Shown piece by piece: positions 32,480 to 44,864 of a stretch of DNA of 64,000 nt. Positions within the stretch are counted from its first letter, which is position 1. Each line of letters starts with the position of its first letter. The stretch spans positions 3,358,967 through 3,422,966 of the forward strand of contig NC_087191.1 in the NCBI RefSeq assembly GCF_035594125.1, read 5' to 3'. The notes under the pieces are model-generated. The model was not told where the DNA came from. It saw only the letters and a program-made list of their open reading frames with translations, and did no database searches. This DNA is from Scylla paramamosain. Its lineage: Eukaryota > Arthropoda > Malacostraca > Decapoda > Portunidae. The position numbers and the translations under genes were made by a program.

Positions 32480-33770
32480 AGCTCCTCATCGTGTCGGCAA
32501 ATGTGCGGGGGTTTTACACAAATGTAGGTGATCTTAGCCACAGATTCGTTGAATTCGGTCGTCCTGGTGCTACACATCGCCGGGGCGTTTGACCGTGTGT
32601 AGCACGCCGCCCTAGTGCAGAGGCTGCGCGCAGTCGGCGTGAAAGGGGACTTATTGGAACTGCTGAAGGACTACTTGGCCGAGCGGCACATGCAGGTAGT
32701 GCACAACGGCCAGGTGTCATCTCTGCAGTCTATTGGGGCAGGTGTACCACAGGGCAGGGTGTTGGGGCCGTTATTGTGGAATGTTTATATTAATGGCATG
32801 CTGATATCACTGTATCAGCAGCCTTCGTTCCAGGAGAGAAAGCATCTGCGTCGTCCTTGCTCAAGGATACACTACGCAGCATAGAAGGCTGGGGACAGAG
32901 ATGGCAGGTCAGCTTTGCCCCTCATAAAATGCAGCTCATGGTGGTCTGCAGAACCCCCAGCAGACTCCGACTTACTTTCCACAGCACGACACTGGCGCTG
33001 CAGCAGGAGGTAAAGATCCTGGTGATAACTTATAACAACAGGCTGACCTTCAGAACACACATCTCCCAGCTCGCTAGGACTGCGGTAGGGAAGCTGGTCT
33101 TCCTGACGAGAATCTCCTGGCTTCTCGATGCCAGGAGGTGAGAACTCCTGTACAAGAGCCAGGTCCGCTCCTCGCTGGAGTACTCCTGCCTTGCTTGGGG
33201 TGGGACAACCTCCTCACTCCTGGGGCTCCACGACAAGATCCAGCGGACAGCGGAGCGAATAGTTTGGGATGGCCAACGGGAGCAGTTGACCAGCCTGCAC
33301 AGCCTCCACCACCGCCGAGACGTGGCAGCACGTCTCTCACCTCCTGCCGCTTGTGCTGGTGCCGGGACAAACGGCCACACCCTTGCCGCCCATATTCCGT
33401 GGCGCGCCTTTCTCCTTACTACTTGACAACCCCGGCCAACCTCGCCTTTCTCCCCGATCCGACCCAGCCTCTGGCCGCCCTGCCTATCACCACGTGTGAG
33501 TTAGGTCAATCCTCACCCCTTTGGGTCCGCGGTGCTCCGGCCTGCTCCACGGCCGGGTGGGCTCTTAGGACCTCACGAGTCTCAGCCTTACCTGAGCCGG
33601 CCAGTCCAGCAACCACCTCACTCGGTAGTCCTTGTTCGCCTGGCCTCGGTGGCAGAAATGTGAAACGCAGGCGGCTTCAGTTATTATTGTACTGTCTTAT
33701 TATATCAATGTACGGCAGCTGACTTTTACTATCGTCTTTCTTTGGGCACCACCTATACACGAAATACTAG
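32480..33770 (+). pseudogene. LINE family C ORF2 remnant: reverse transcriptase and 3' end
   Basis: Only the start of an endonuclease is seen (LLIVSANVRGFYTNVGDL near 32,485). It then jumps into reverse transcriptase: LVQRLRAVGVKGDLLELLKD, SIGAGVPQGRVLGPLLWNVY and a palm end without the catalytic YADD (deleted near 32,820). The C terminus has LEYSCLAWGG. A GC-rich 3' part with TATATTATCTAGTATA at 33,780 ends the element. A second copy of this 3' part is at 36,400. Large internal deletions make it non-autonomous. Confidence 0.7.
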
Positions 33771-33799
33771 AAGAAACTTATATATTATCTAGTATATAA

Positions 33800-35545
33800 A
33801 AATGGTGACTGCTGTAGAAGGCTGGTTAGTTCTGGGGAGGACATTAGTAAAATTCTGAATGAGTATTTTTTAACTGTCTTCACCCAGGAAAACATGCAGG
33901 ATATGCCAGATAGTGAACAGATGTTTAGAGCAGATGAGAATGAGAAGCTGACAGATATTTTCATAACTAAGGAGATAGTGGAACAGGAGACAGATAGGCA
34001 AAAAAGTTCAAGACACCAACACTAGATGAAATATATCCCAGAATACTTAAGGAATGCAGAGAGGTTATTGGTGAGCCGTTTGTTTCTATCTATAGGAAAT
34101 CACTTGAGTCAGTAATATGGAGGCAGGCTAATGTAGTACCCATCTTTAAGAAAGGAGATAAAACTTTAGCGTCTAATTATAGACCTGTCAGCTTAACTTC
34201 AGTTGCAGGTATAATATTAGAGTCAATAATAGCGAGGGACATTAGGGAGCATTTACACAAACATAACTTGATAAATCAGTCACAGCATGGCTTCACGAAG
34301 GGGAAGTCTTGCCTGACGAACTTGTTAGGTTTTTACAGTAAAGTGTACGAGGCAGTAGATAACGGTGATAGTTATAACATCTTATATCTGGACTTTAGTA
34401 AAGCATTTGACAAGGCACCCCATCAAAGGCTCCTGAGAAAGATTAGGGCACACGGGATAGATGGGAAGGTGTTTGGCTGGATAAGGTCATGGCTAAGCGA
34501 CAGGCGACAAAGAGTTATAATAAACCGCTCTAAATCCGAGTGGGGTTATATAATTAGTGGGATGCCACAGGGATCAGTATTAGGGCCATTGTTGTTTTTA
34601 ATATATATCAATAATTTGGATAGTGGAATTACTAATGATGTTAGTAAATTTGCGGATCACACAAAGATAGGTAGATTAATTTGGTCAGAATCGGATGCCA
34701 TCGCCTTGCAGGCAGATTTAGATAGGATGAAAGAATGGACGGACAGATGACAAATGCAGTTTAATATCAACAAATGCAAAGTACTTAGCGTAGATAGAGG
34801 AAACCCACACATTAGGTACACATTAAACAATGAAACTGGTAGGTACAGGGTACGAGGAAGATTTAGGAGTTAGCTCTGAACTCCGCCTAGGTAAACAATG
34901 CATAGAGGCCAGAAACAGGGCAAATTATTTAGGTATTAGGATTCATCTTTAGGAGTGTTAAAAGTAGAAGGCCCGAAGTAATATTAAAGTTATACTTGGC
35001 GCTGGTCAGACCTCATCTAGACTACGCCGTGCAGTTCTGGTCCCCACATTACAGGAAAGATATAGGTCTATTAGAATCAGTACAGATGAGAATGACTATA
35101 AGGATACAGGGGATGAGGAGTATTCCTTATGAGGCGAGATTGAAGCTGTTAAATTTACATTCTTTAGAGAGACGTAGGTTAAGAGGGGACCTGATACAAG
35201 TCTTTAATTAGTATAAGGGGTATAACAAGGGGGATGTAAGCAAAATTCTTAGGATCAGCAACCAGGATAGAAAAAGAAATAACGGGTTCGAGCTTGAAAA
35301 ATTTAGGTTTAGGAAAGAGATAGGAAGAAATTGGTTCTCAAATAGAGTGGTAGATGAGTGGAACGGACTCAGTAATCATGTTGTTAGTGCTAGGACATTA
35401 GGGAGCTTTAAGAGAAGATTAGACGGGTTTATGGATGGGAATGATAGTGGAAATAGGTAGGTATATTTCATACAGGGACTGCCACGTGTAAGCCTGGTCG
35501 CTTCTTGCAGTTTCCCTTATTTCTTATGTTCTTATGTTCTTATGA
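33800..35545 (+). mobile_element. LINE family A, 5'-truncated copy
   Basis: Matches 21,114-22,860 minus from the stretch before reverse transcriptase (GEDISKILNEYFLTVFTQEN) to the CTTATGTT tail at 35,525-35,545. 34,268-34,750 has QHGFTKGKSC, YLDFSKAFDKAPHQ, GMPQGSVLGPLLFLIYINN and KFADHTKIGR, again with His for the second catalytic Asp as in the 9.6 kb copy. Stops and small deletions at 34,750, 34,850 and 34,930 show it is dead. The shared FADH change suggests a common subfamily of inactive masters or a read of one source copy. Confidence 0.85.
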
Positions 35546-36395
35546 GTCGACGCTATCAGTCCACCTGGCCCACGTGTCCCGCCTGTTCGTCGCCAGCTAC
35601 AACAGCTATCTAAATCGCCTCCGGGTTACCTGCTAAGCCGTCACTAACGCAAACTTTTTTATGCCAAGCCTGCCCCGCCAGCCTGTTGCCGTACGATTTC
35701 AAGCAGTCACCGATGCTGTTCCTGTTTCAAGTCTGGAATTTTCAAGCCGTCATCGACACATCTCGACTGATTTAAACCGCGTTCCTGTTGTTTCACGACT
35801 CAAGAACTTTTCAGCAACCAGTCTTCACTTCATTATTACATCTCGACTGATTTTTAGGTTGTGTTCCTGTAGCTTCAATCCTTAAGAACTTTTCAGCCGT
35901 CAGTTTTCTGCAAGACTGACGTGTTTCCTGTCCGTGTGGTCTTTCCTGCTCGTGGCTTCCAGTGCATAATCTGGCACGATCCACAACACTTGAAAATTTT
36001 ATCGCCATCATGTGCATTATTTGTTCAGCGTTATGATTTTTACAGTGTATTGTTGTTATTTTGCAATTTATTTGGCATAGAAACTCCTCGTTCTCTTGTT
36101 TTATGGGCTCTAGTGTGTCCTAGTGTTTTCTTTGCCTTTGATTCGTTGTGCTGACGTCATAGCTAGTGTGAGTTTTGTGTTTGGCCACTGTGCTCTTTTC
36201 TGACGTCATTGTTATAAGAGTTTTGTGATTCGCCAGTGCGTGCTCACTTTTCTGACGTCATTATTCTGGGAGCCTTGCAATTGGTTGAATTGCATACTTC
36301 AGGTGTCTTACATAAATAATAGCGTATTTATGATGTAAATTATGTGCCTCAGTATCCTTGCATAATCCTATATGTTTTGTAGGCATGAGAACATG
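35546..36395. other. No recognised feature
   Basis: Mixed composition, with two partial repeats of TCATCGACACATCTCGACTGA-like text (about 35,750 and 35,840; shared core CATCTCGACTGATTT) and repeated TTTTCTGACGTCATT (36,190 and 36,250). These could be LTR or promoter-like repeats, but I see no coding motif. Confidence 0.3.
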
Positions 36396-36840
36396 CCTAG
36401 AAGGGTGGCCAAGCATTGTGCTGGTGTGGGGGCACGCCCACATCCTTGCCACCCACATTCCATCCTTGGGACTTGTCGACTCCGGCCAGCCTCGTCTTTG
36501 TCCCCGACCTGACCCAGCCATCTGGCCGTGGGAGCGAGGTCAACCCTCATCCCTTTGTCTCCGCGATGTTCTGGTCTGCTAAACGGTCCGTTGGGCTGCC
36601 AGTACCTCACGAGCCTCAGCCTGATCTGAGCCGGCTGGCCCACCAACCACCCAACATGGGTAGTCCGTGTCCGCCCAGCCTTGCTGGTGGACATAGAAAG
36701 TCCGTGTCCGCCTGGCCTCGGTGGCGGACATGCGACACGCTAGTGACTCGCATTATTTATACTGTACAGTTTATTTATATTAATATAACGCAGCACTTGC
36801 CATTGTGTTTTTCTGGCCACCTATAAAGCAGAATTATCTA
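36396..36840 (+). repeat. LINE family C 3' end, second copy
   Basis: Similar to 33,350-33,790: shared CCACACCCTTGCC-like start, CCTGACCCAGCC, CCTCACGAG.CTCAGCCT, TCCGCCTGGCCTCGGTGGC and the ending ATTATCTAGTA. Contains an internal duplication of the GTCCGTGTCCGCC block near 36,670 and 36,700. 36,841-37,245 shows no recognised feature. Confidence 0.6.
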
Positions 36841-37245
36841 GTACACGCTTCGCCAACCGTGCCGCCGCACTGAGGTGACAACCACAACATTAACGGTGTC
36901 GCCCACGGCCCTGGTTGTGCCACGCTCCAACAGCTTCCACCACCAAAGACAATTCTTGCAGACGTATGGTGGTGGAATACATTTCTGATCTAGGACATGT
37001 GCCCGGACGACCCTAGTGTTGCTGAGTGAAGTGTCCAGAAGTTTAAGGTGTTGGTGCACAGGTGGCTCAGTGAAAGACGTGACAGTGACACGAGTTAGTG
37101 AAGGTCAGTGCAGTGGCACATGGCGATACTTGGTGTAGTGTAACAGTGACACAAGCATTTTTATCGAGTACATTGATTTACTATTTTTACTATTATGACC
37201 CTTTATTAGTATTACTATAGTTTTTATTGTGTTAGGTTATTATTA

Positions 37246-39985
37246 TTTTTTCTTTTAATGTAGGAGGGACACTGGCCAAGGGCAGCAAAAATCCAGAAAA
37301 AAAAAAAAATGCCCACTGAAATGCCAGTCCCACAAAAGGATCCAAAGCGATAGTCAAAAATTGAAGGATAAGTGTCTTGAAACCTCCCTTTTGAAAGAAT
37401 TCAAGTCATAGGATACTGGAAAAACATAAACAGGCAAGGAGTTCCAGAGTTTACCAGAGAAAGGGATGAAAGATTGAGAATATTGGTTAACTCTTGCATT
37501 AGAGAGGTGGACAGAATAGTGGTGAGAGAAAGAAGGAAGTCTTGTGCAGCGAGCCTGCGGAAGGAGGGGAGGCATGCAGTTAGCAAGATCAGAAGAGCAG
37601 TTAGCATGAAAATAGTGGTAGAAGACAGCTGGAGATGCAACAATGCGGCGATGAAAGAGAGGCTGAAGACAGTCAGTTAGAGAACAGTTGATGACTTGAT
37701 GAGACGAAAAGCTTTTGATTCCACCCTGTCTAGAAGAGCGGTATGAGTGGAATCCCCACAGACATGTTTAACATACTCCATACATGGACGGATAAGGCCC
37801 TTGTACAGAGTTAGCAGCTGGGGGGGGGTGAAAAAATTTGGCGGAAACGTCTCAGAACACCTAACTTTATAGAAGCTGTTTTAGCTAGAGATGAGATGTG
37901 AAGTTTACAGTTCAAATTATAAGTAAAGGACAGACCGAGGATGTTCAGTGTAGAAGAGGGGGACAGTTGAGTGTCATTGAAGAAATGGGGATAGTTATCT
38001 GGAAGGTTGTGTCGAGTTGATAGATGGATGAGCTGAGTTTTTAAGGCAAGTTTGCTCTGCCCCAATCAGAAATTTTAGAAATATCAGAAGTCAAGCGTTC
38101 TGTGGCTTCCCTGCGTGAAATGTTTACTTCCTGAAGGGTTGGACGTCTATGAAAAGACGTGGAAAAGTGCAGGGTGGTATCATCAGCGTAGGAGTGGATA
38201 GAACAAGAAGTTTGGTTTAGAAGACCATTAATGAATAATAAGAAGAGAGTGGGTGACAGAACAGAACCTTGAGGAACACCACTGTTAAAAGATTTAGGAG
38301 AAGAACAGTGACCGTCTACCACAGCAGCAATAGAACGGTCAGAAAGGAAACTTGAGATAAAATTACAGAGAGAAGGTTAGAAGCCGTAAGAGGGTAGTTT
38401 GGAAATCAAAGCTTTGTGCAAGACTCTATCAAAAACTTTTGATATGTCCAAGGCAACAGCAAAAGTTTCACCAAAATCTCTAAAAGAGGATGACCGAGAC
38501 TCAGTAAGGAAAGCCAGAAAATCACCAGTAGAGCGGCCTTGACGGAACCCATACTGGCAATCAGATAGAAGGTTGTGAAGTGACAGATGTTTAAGAATCT
38601 TCCTTTTGAGGGTTGAGATTGAGGGTTTAGGCCAGCGGGGGCATGGAAAACATTATTGCGAAGCATTTTAACAGGTGGCATGAAGTAGTCAGAGGGTGGA
38701 GGAGAGGGAGGAACAAGCCCAGAATCGTCCAAGGTAGAGTTTTTAGCAAAGGTTTGAGCAAATAATTCAGCTTTAGAAATAGATGTGATAGCAGTGGTGC
38801 CATCTGGTTGAAATAGAGGAGGGAAAGAAGAAGAAGCAAAGTTGTTGGGGATATTTTTTGGCTAGATGCCAGAAGTCACGAGGGGAGTTAGATCTTGAAA
38901 GGTTTTGACACTTTCTGTTAATGAAGGAGTTTTTGGCTAGTTGGAGAACAGACTTGGCATGGTTCCGGGCAGAAATATAAAGTGCATGAGATTCTGGTGA
39001 TGGAAGGCTTAAGTACCTTTTGTGGGGCCACCTCTCTATCATGTATATAGCACGAGAACAAGCTGTGGTAAACCAAGGTTTAGAAGGTTTAGGACGAGAA
39101 AAAGAGTGAGGAAGGTACGCCTCCATACCGGACATTATCACCTCTGTTATGCGCTCAGCACACAAAGACGGGTCTCTGACACGGAAGCAGTAGTCATTCC
39201 AAGGAAAATCAGCGAAATACCTCCTCAGGTCCCCCCAACTAGCAGAGGCAAACCGCCAGAGGCACCTTCGCTTAGGGGGATCCTGAGGAGGGATTGGAGC
39301 GATAGGACAAGATAAAGATATGAGATTGTGATCTGAGGAGCCCAACAGAAAAGAAAGGGTGACAGCATAAGCAGAAGGATTAGAGATCAGGAAAAGGTCA
39401 AGAATGTTGAGCGTATCTCCAAGACGGTCAGGAATACGAGTAGAGTGTTGCGCCAATTGCTCTAGGTCGTGGAGTATAGCAAAGTTGTAGGCTAGTTCAC
39501 CAGGATGGTCAGTGAAGGGAGAGGAAAGCCAAAGCTGATGGTGAACATTGAAGTCTCCAAGAATGGAGATCTCTGCAAAAGGGAAGAGGGCCAGAATGTG
39601 TTCCACTTTGGAAGTTAAGTAGTCAAAGAATTTCTTATAGTCAGAGGAGTTAGTGAGAGGTATACAGCACATATAAATTTAGTTTGAGAGTGACTCTGTA
39701 GTCGTAGCCAGATGGTGGAGAACTCCAAAGATTCAAGAGCGTGGGCGCGAGAGCAAGTTAAGTCATTGCGCACATAAACACAGCATCCAGCTTTGGATCG
39801 AAAATGAGGATAGAGAAAGTAGGAGGAACAGAAAAAGGGCTACTGTCAGTTGCCTCAGACACCTGAGTTTCAGTGAGGAAAAGAAGATGAGGTTTAGAAG
39901 AGGAGAGTGATCTTTCTATAGGGTTAGTTTTAAGGTAGGGAGTACTCATCATACTCCCTTTAACCTGTAAAGTACCCCCTGTATT
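37246..39985 (-). mobile_element. LINE family B, longest copy: endonuclease and reverse transcriptase
   Basis: The minus strand gives the upstream half missing from the 29 kb copy. 38,773-39,672 is an open frame with [20 protein letters not shown] (endonuclease GDFNxHHxxW), [13 protein letters not shown] (SDH) and the linker to reverse transcriptase. At 39,758-40,003 is PHLLFLTETQVSEATDSSPF (catalytic Glu region). Reverse transcriptase remnants follow: NSGVPQGSVLSPTLFLLFIN and HSYADDTTLHFS (38,041-38,322), then the C-terminal domain to 37,354 and the tail at 37,250. Frameshifts at about 38,050 and 38,630-38,780 inactivate it. The 5' end lies at about 39,985 beside an (AG)n run. Confidence 0.85.
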
Positions 39986-40001
39986 TGTAAAGTCATGTAT
40001 C

Positions 40002-40006
<5 letters not shown>

Positions 40007-40086
<80 letters not shown>
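40007..40086 (+). repeat. (AG)n microsatellite
   Basis: About 80 bases of pure AG, directly before the polypyrimidine-poor splice acceptor of the candidate exon at 40,101. Confidence 0.95.
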
Positions 40087-40088
<2 letters not shown>

Positions 40089-40100
40089 CAACATTTACAG

Positions 40101-40312
40101 TTCTCCAATGCTGTGGTGCTGTTGGTGAGCGAAGACCCAGACTTCCTCACCGCCTTCGCCCACTGGCTGCTAAAGAGTCGCCCTCTGGTGTGGAAGACCC
40201 GGCTGCTGGTGTTGACGCGAATCCAACTTACCCAAGTCCAACCCTTACACCAAGCCTTGTCCCACACCAACTCCATGCTGGTGACCCCCACGCCCACCAA
40301 ACTTGGCATAAG
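40101..40312 (+). CDS. Candidate ionotropic-receptor-like exon (host gene)
   Basis: Open exon of 212 bases with an acceptor (ACATTTACAG at 40,091-40,100) and a donor (AAG|GTACAC at 40,313). It reads SEDPDFLTAFAHWLLKSRPL (about 40,125-40,185) and VWKTRLLVLTRIQLTQVQPL. The pattern DPDFLxAFAxxxLKxRLLVWxTRLLVLTxL is one I recall from decapod ionotropic (variant glutamate) receptors, in the extracellular part before the ligand-binding domain. It ends in phase 2 and joins in frame to the exon at 42,881, which supports both. These receptors are membrane cation channels for odours and taste. No transcript evidence is available. Confidence 0.55.
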
Positions 40313-41991
40313 GTACACACACACACACACACCTTAATTAATGTGTAGTCCCTGTTCATCTAGCAGCAAGTAGATACTGTATGTAACCGGAAGGATTATG
40401 ACCTCGTTATCCCGGTGTGTGGTGTGTAAGTGGTCTCAGTCCTATCCAAAGATCGATCAGTATGAGCTCTAATCTCTTTTTATAGGGGAACTGCTGGCTG
40501 GATGACCAGCAGACGACTGTAGATGAATGAGACTTAAAATATTCACAGGATGTCATACTCATGAAGCGCAGGCGATGGGCAGGTAGCGCTTCCCAGTGAA
40601 GGGCCTCGGCATATAAAGGGCTGTCAGTTCCTTTCTCCACCGCCTTTAACCTTCCCAGTCATTCCTGACTGTTACCCATTTCAGGCTGTGCGAACCTAGG
40701 AGCGGGCATTCGTCCCAGAAAAATTCCGGTCGTAACGAGGATTCGAACTTTGTGGGCTTCCAGCACTGTAGTCTATATGTGCTACCGCGAACATAAGCCA
40801 GAATATTCACTCGAAAAAAATCACGTTTTATTATTTTCTTTTCTTTTCTGTCTGCGGCTCGTCCTTTTCCTTTGAAGAATGAACCCATTGCATCTAAGCG
40901 GGAGTGACTACACTTCCTGCACACTAAGGTGCAAAGGTGCCACTTTTAGACCACTCCGAGCCCAATATCCCCGTGCTGCTGATTGCTTAACAGATAGCAC
41001 GATGACTGTACGAATAAAAACACATTCCTAAATCATTATGTCGGTACGCATCGCTGAGGTTGTATCTTGAGACTTTTTTTTTTAACAAATTGGTGCACGA
41101 GAGGACGAGTGAAGTAAGTCAAGGGAATCCCCTCCCCATCGTGTACATCAGTAGAATTTTTGTAAGAGTAAGCAAATGAGCGCCGAGGCCATGCCCATTT
41201 AGGGAATATACTCGTACCAACTTAACTATAATCAGAAAAAAAAGTATCATATAATATTTTCCTCAATCTCCAGCAATGCCCTGTCAATGCCGCAACTATA
41301 CTAATGAGGTTGAATAAACGGAGGCGACCTGGAGGTACAAGATGCAAGCGCTAGTGCCACCCCATCCATGAATCTCGATTTTTTTGTTATCAATAAAATT
41401 AAAATAAAGTAAGTCTAATTGGTATCTTGGATAAAAAAAAAAAAAATAGCTTACCATATTCTTACAGTCCACTGAAAGAAGTCTTATGCGTATGATGACG
41501 TCAGCAGGTTCTTTTGCTTTGCCGACTACGTGTCTTTTCCTGCATAACAGTGGCTGAGTCACTTCAAGGCAAATCTCACAAACTGCTTTAACTTCTTGTA
41601 AAATGTGTTTTGTCAACAAATGTCAGTTATGTAAGGAACAAGCTCAAAAAAAAAAAAAAAAATGAACAGCTTAACAGAACAGCGTGAACAATTGCTTGTT
41701 AATTGTTTTGTCTGGAGAATCACAACTGCCTCTAATTCCTCGTACATACATTACATCTCAGAGCATCTTACATTATACTTACAGCAAAATAATAATAGCA
41801 GCACCTTCCAGCAGAAGTCGTAGTTTGTCTCTGAACATGACACAGCACACAGCACACGCTCACGGCAGAATCTGCCGCTCACTCCCTTCAGTCTCATTAT
41901 CACACCTAACAGCACTATGGCCTAATAGAACAGTGTTGAGACACTGTGGAGAAGCGACCTTCATTCTTGCCTACGTGCACGTATAAAAGCG

Positions 41992-42122
<131 letters not shown>

Positions 42123-42282
42123 AAAGCACGATACAAAAAAAACCGAACACAGCTCTCCCAACCAACACGCCTATCCCAGCACCCCTTACTCCGGACACTA
42201 CACTCAGCTCGACCGTCGTCGCCAAAGATAAATCACTTATCAGAGATATCCTGTTTCGTACCCCGCAGCTTGCTCTTATTCG

Positions 42283-42412
42283 TGCACGTGCACCCATAGT
42301 CTTCTCCATCACGTGCACCCATAGTCTTCTCCATCACGTGCACCCATAGTCTTCTCCATCACGTGCACCCATAGTCTTCTCCATCACGTGCACCCATAGT
42401 CTTCTCCATCAC
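42283..42412 (+). repeat. 25-bp minisatellite, five copies
   Basis: Five nearly perfect head-to-tail units with core CACGTGCACCCATAGTC followed by TTCTCCAT. Each unit contains an E-box-like CACGTG palindrome. Confidence 0.95.
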
Positions 42413-42591
42413 TCTCTGAGTGATAAAGAAATCTGCAGCAAAAACAACATTTTGCAATACATCTAATCAGATAATGGTACTCATACACATATTCATGAAC
42501 GATTGTAACATTACTGGAACATATAATAAATGTTATTGGAATGTTGCGCCGCTAACCTCTACAACACAACGGAAAAAAGAAAGTATATGAA

Positions 42592-42642
42592 CATAAGAAA
42601 ATAAAGGAAGCCTACACGTGGCAGTCCCTGTACTGGAAAACG
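42592..42642 (-). repeat. LINE family A 3' tail fragment
   Basis: GAACATAAGAAAATAAAGGAAG and ACACGTGGCAGTCCCTGTA, given in part, match the extreme 3' end of family A on the minus strand (21,118-21,185), with an internal deletion. A minimal truncated insertion. Confidence 0.7.
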
Positions 42643-42880
42643 GTAATTTCTCTTAGGAATAATGTATCTAACCTTAACAGTACACATGCAGTAAGCTATC
42701 GTGTTAAGATTATTCTTTGATGTTTTACTTGTTGTACATCACCAGGCAGAGGATTGTTGCCAATGAAAAAATAAATAAATAAATAAAATCCAAGAAATAA
42801 AGACATTTCATACTACATCTTCATACAAATATGCTGTTATATACTGCAAATTCTATATCACAAAATCTCTTTGCCTACAG

Positions 42881-43006
42881 AGTACGTGTGGACACGGTGG
42901 TGCCTTACAGCAAACCTCTGGACAAGCAGAGCCTCGCCGCCTGGACTTACAACAAGGGCCTTCGCTTCACCTCGCATCTTCACCTTTTCCCAGATAAGTT
43001 TCAAAA
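42881..43006 (+). CDS. Candidate ionotropic-receptor-like exon 2 (host gene)
   Basis: 126-base exon with acceptor TTTGCCTACAG ending at 42,880 and donor AAAA|GTATGA at 43,007. Joined in phase 2 to the 40,101 exon it reads VRVDTVVPYSKPLDKQSLAA and continues WTYNKGLRFTSHLHLFPDKF. The pattern PYSPxGxxxLxxASWTxxxGLxxxSxLxLFPDKFxxF is typical, as I remember it, of the next segment of decapod ionotropic receptors. Length is a multiple of three and phases match on both sides. Later exons with the ligand-binding domain and channel are not seen in the window; the following sequence is repeats. Confidence 0.6.
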
Positions 43007-43737
43007 GTATGAACAGAGTCATATCAGTCTTTCAAATGCCTTTGCAAATGTGTGTAATGTAGGTAATACCTGATGCATTGATTTATCACTAGTACTATTA
43101 CATGACTGAAATATTGCTGGCTTTTCAAAATACATACTAAGTAAGCAAACACATTAGCAAAATAACGTGCATGGTACGTGGAACCCTGTTAGCTATAGCG
43201 GTAAAAAAGGGTCTTAACTCTAAATGTTACGTCGCCTTCCCTTTTTAAATCAAACTGTTAGTTAAACATAGCCGGTTTATCATTTCGTTTCATTATCTGT
43301 AAAACTACCTAATATCAGCTATGGCTATTGGTCTTGTAGGCCTCCCAACTAGTTTAGGTCCGTTCTCTCACACATTTTCTATCATGTAATTTACAACCGC
43401 ATGTAGTTTCTCTCAACCTGCACTTTTTTTGTGATCTTAGCCCGTATTGTTAACGGTATGCTCTCTTACCATGACAAATTTCAAAGGCCACATACATGAT
43501 TAGATGGGTTGTCAAGAGTGTTTCTCCTGCTAATAATTTATAAATATTGTTAATATGTCAATGGATTAGTAAAATCACCCTTATAATTCCGTGTGTCTTC
43601 AACTAATCATTCAAAAGTAATCAGGGTGCGGCGTAGAATCGTTTCAGAATATCCTGCACCACAGCGCCATATGACACCATTTGTCTATTGTTTCCTTCTC
43701 ACATTAGCTTGCTTACGTACTTAGTGGAACATCGTCA

Positions 43738-43775
43738 TTTTTTTTTTATGTAAGAGGGACACTGGGCTAAGATTG

Positions 43776-43868
<93 letters not shown>

Positions 43869-44080
43869 GTTCTGGAGGTGCTAGTCCCTATAAAGTATAG
43901 TCAAGAAAGGATTGTCCAAAATTTGAGAAGAGTCATGAAACCATAAAACAGTTCAAGTCAAAGGTAGGAGGAAATACAAAAGCAGGCAGAAGGTGGACAG
44001 AATAGGGATGAGAGATAATAGAAAGTTGTTATGAGAATGCAGTCATAAAATTCAGTGACAACAAAAATATGAGCGACATA
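43738..44080 (-). mobile_element. LINE family B 3' fragment split by (AT)n
   Basis: 43,740-43,770 is the family tail (TTTTATGTAAGAGGGACACTGG) and 43,866-44,010 matches the 3' UTR and last codons of family B (as at 7,140-7,270). An AT run at 43,778-43,863 has expanded between them. 43,010-43,735 holds nothing recognised. Confidence 0.6.
43778..43863 (+). repeat. (AT)n microsatellite
   Basis: About 86 bases of AT repeats within a LINE B 3' fragment. Confidence 0.97.
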
Positions 44081-44149
44081 CTGTGAGGGAAAGAAACATG
44101 GGACTCACAACTCTCTGGGAAATGTGATGATGCTGATGGTAATGATGAA

Positions 44150-44855
44150 AAGAGGGCTGATGGTTAAAACACTACATAGGACATATGAGAAGTATATATA
44201 AGATATTAAAGGCAGGGGAAGAAAATTTAAGGCCTCAGTATTATTAATTAGTTAGAGCAGTTTGGGAGTTAACGAAAAAGGCTAAAATTACTTATTATAA
44301 AGGTAGCTAGCCAGGTGAAAATTGGCCCCAGGGGATTCTATCAGGTATATAGAACGATGAACAGAGAAAAGTATTTTTAACATTTTTCACCCAGGAAAAA
44401 CATGCAGGAAATGCCGGAGAGTGAATAGCTTTTTTGAGCAAAAGAGAATGAGAAGCTGATTGGTATTTTCATAACTAAGGAGATAGTGTAACAGTAGATA
44501 GATAGGATGAAAAGTTCGTTACCATTACCAGACGAAATATTATTAGTAAAATAGCATTAGTGAAATATTATTAGTGAACCGCTAGCTACTGTCTTTAGGA
44601 AATCGCAAGACTCAGGAGACGTACCGGTAATAGTAGATAGATAGAATGAAAAGTTCGTTACCATTACCAGACGAAATATTATTAGTAAAATAGCATTAGT
44701 GAAATATTATTAGTGAACCGCTAGCTACTGTCTTTAGGAAATCGCAAGACTCAGGAGACGTACCGGTAATGTGAAGGCAGACATATGTAATATCCATCTT
44801 TGAGAAAGGTGATAAAACGTTAACGTCTAATTATAGATCTGTCTAAAGGAACATT
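44150..44855 (+). mobile_element. LINE family A internal fragment with 139-bp duplication
   Basis: Decayed match to family A just before reverse transcriptase (as 22,480-23,080 minus): text equivalent to IGRKRSIYKRLKAGEE, VFTQENMQ and KGDKTLASNYRPVS. A 139-base segment occurs twice in tandem (about 44,493-44,631 and 44,632-44,770), nearly identical, so the duplication is more recent than the insertion. Confidence 0.7.
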
Positions 44856-44864
44856 TGGGAACAT

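Noticed and set aside
33138..33722. 194-codon plus-strand frame
   Set aside because: It lies in the GC-rich 3' part of LINE C, in a different frame from the reverse transcriptase end, and has no domain; GC-rich DNA gives long chance frames.
42283..42412. Regular 25-bp repeats considered as a CRISPR array
   Set aside because: Units are contiguous with no spacers and the DNA is eukaryotic.
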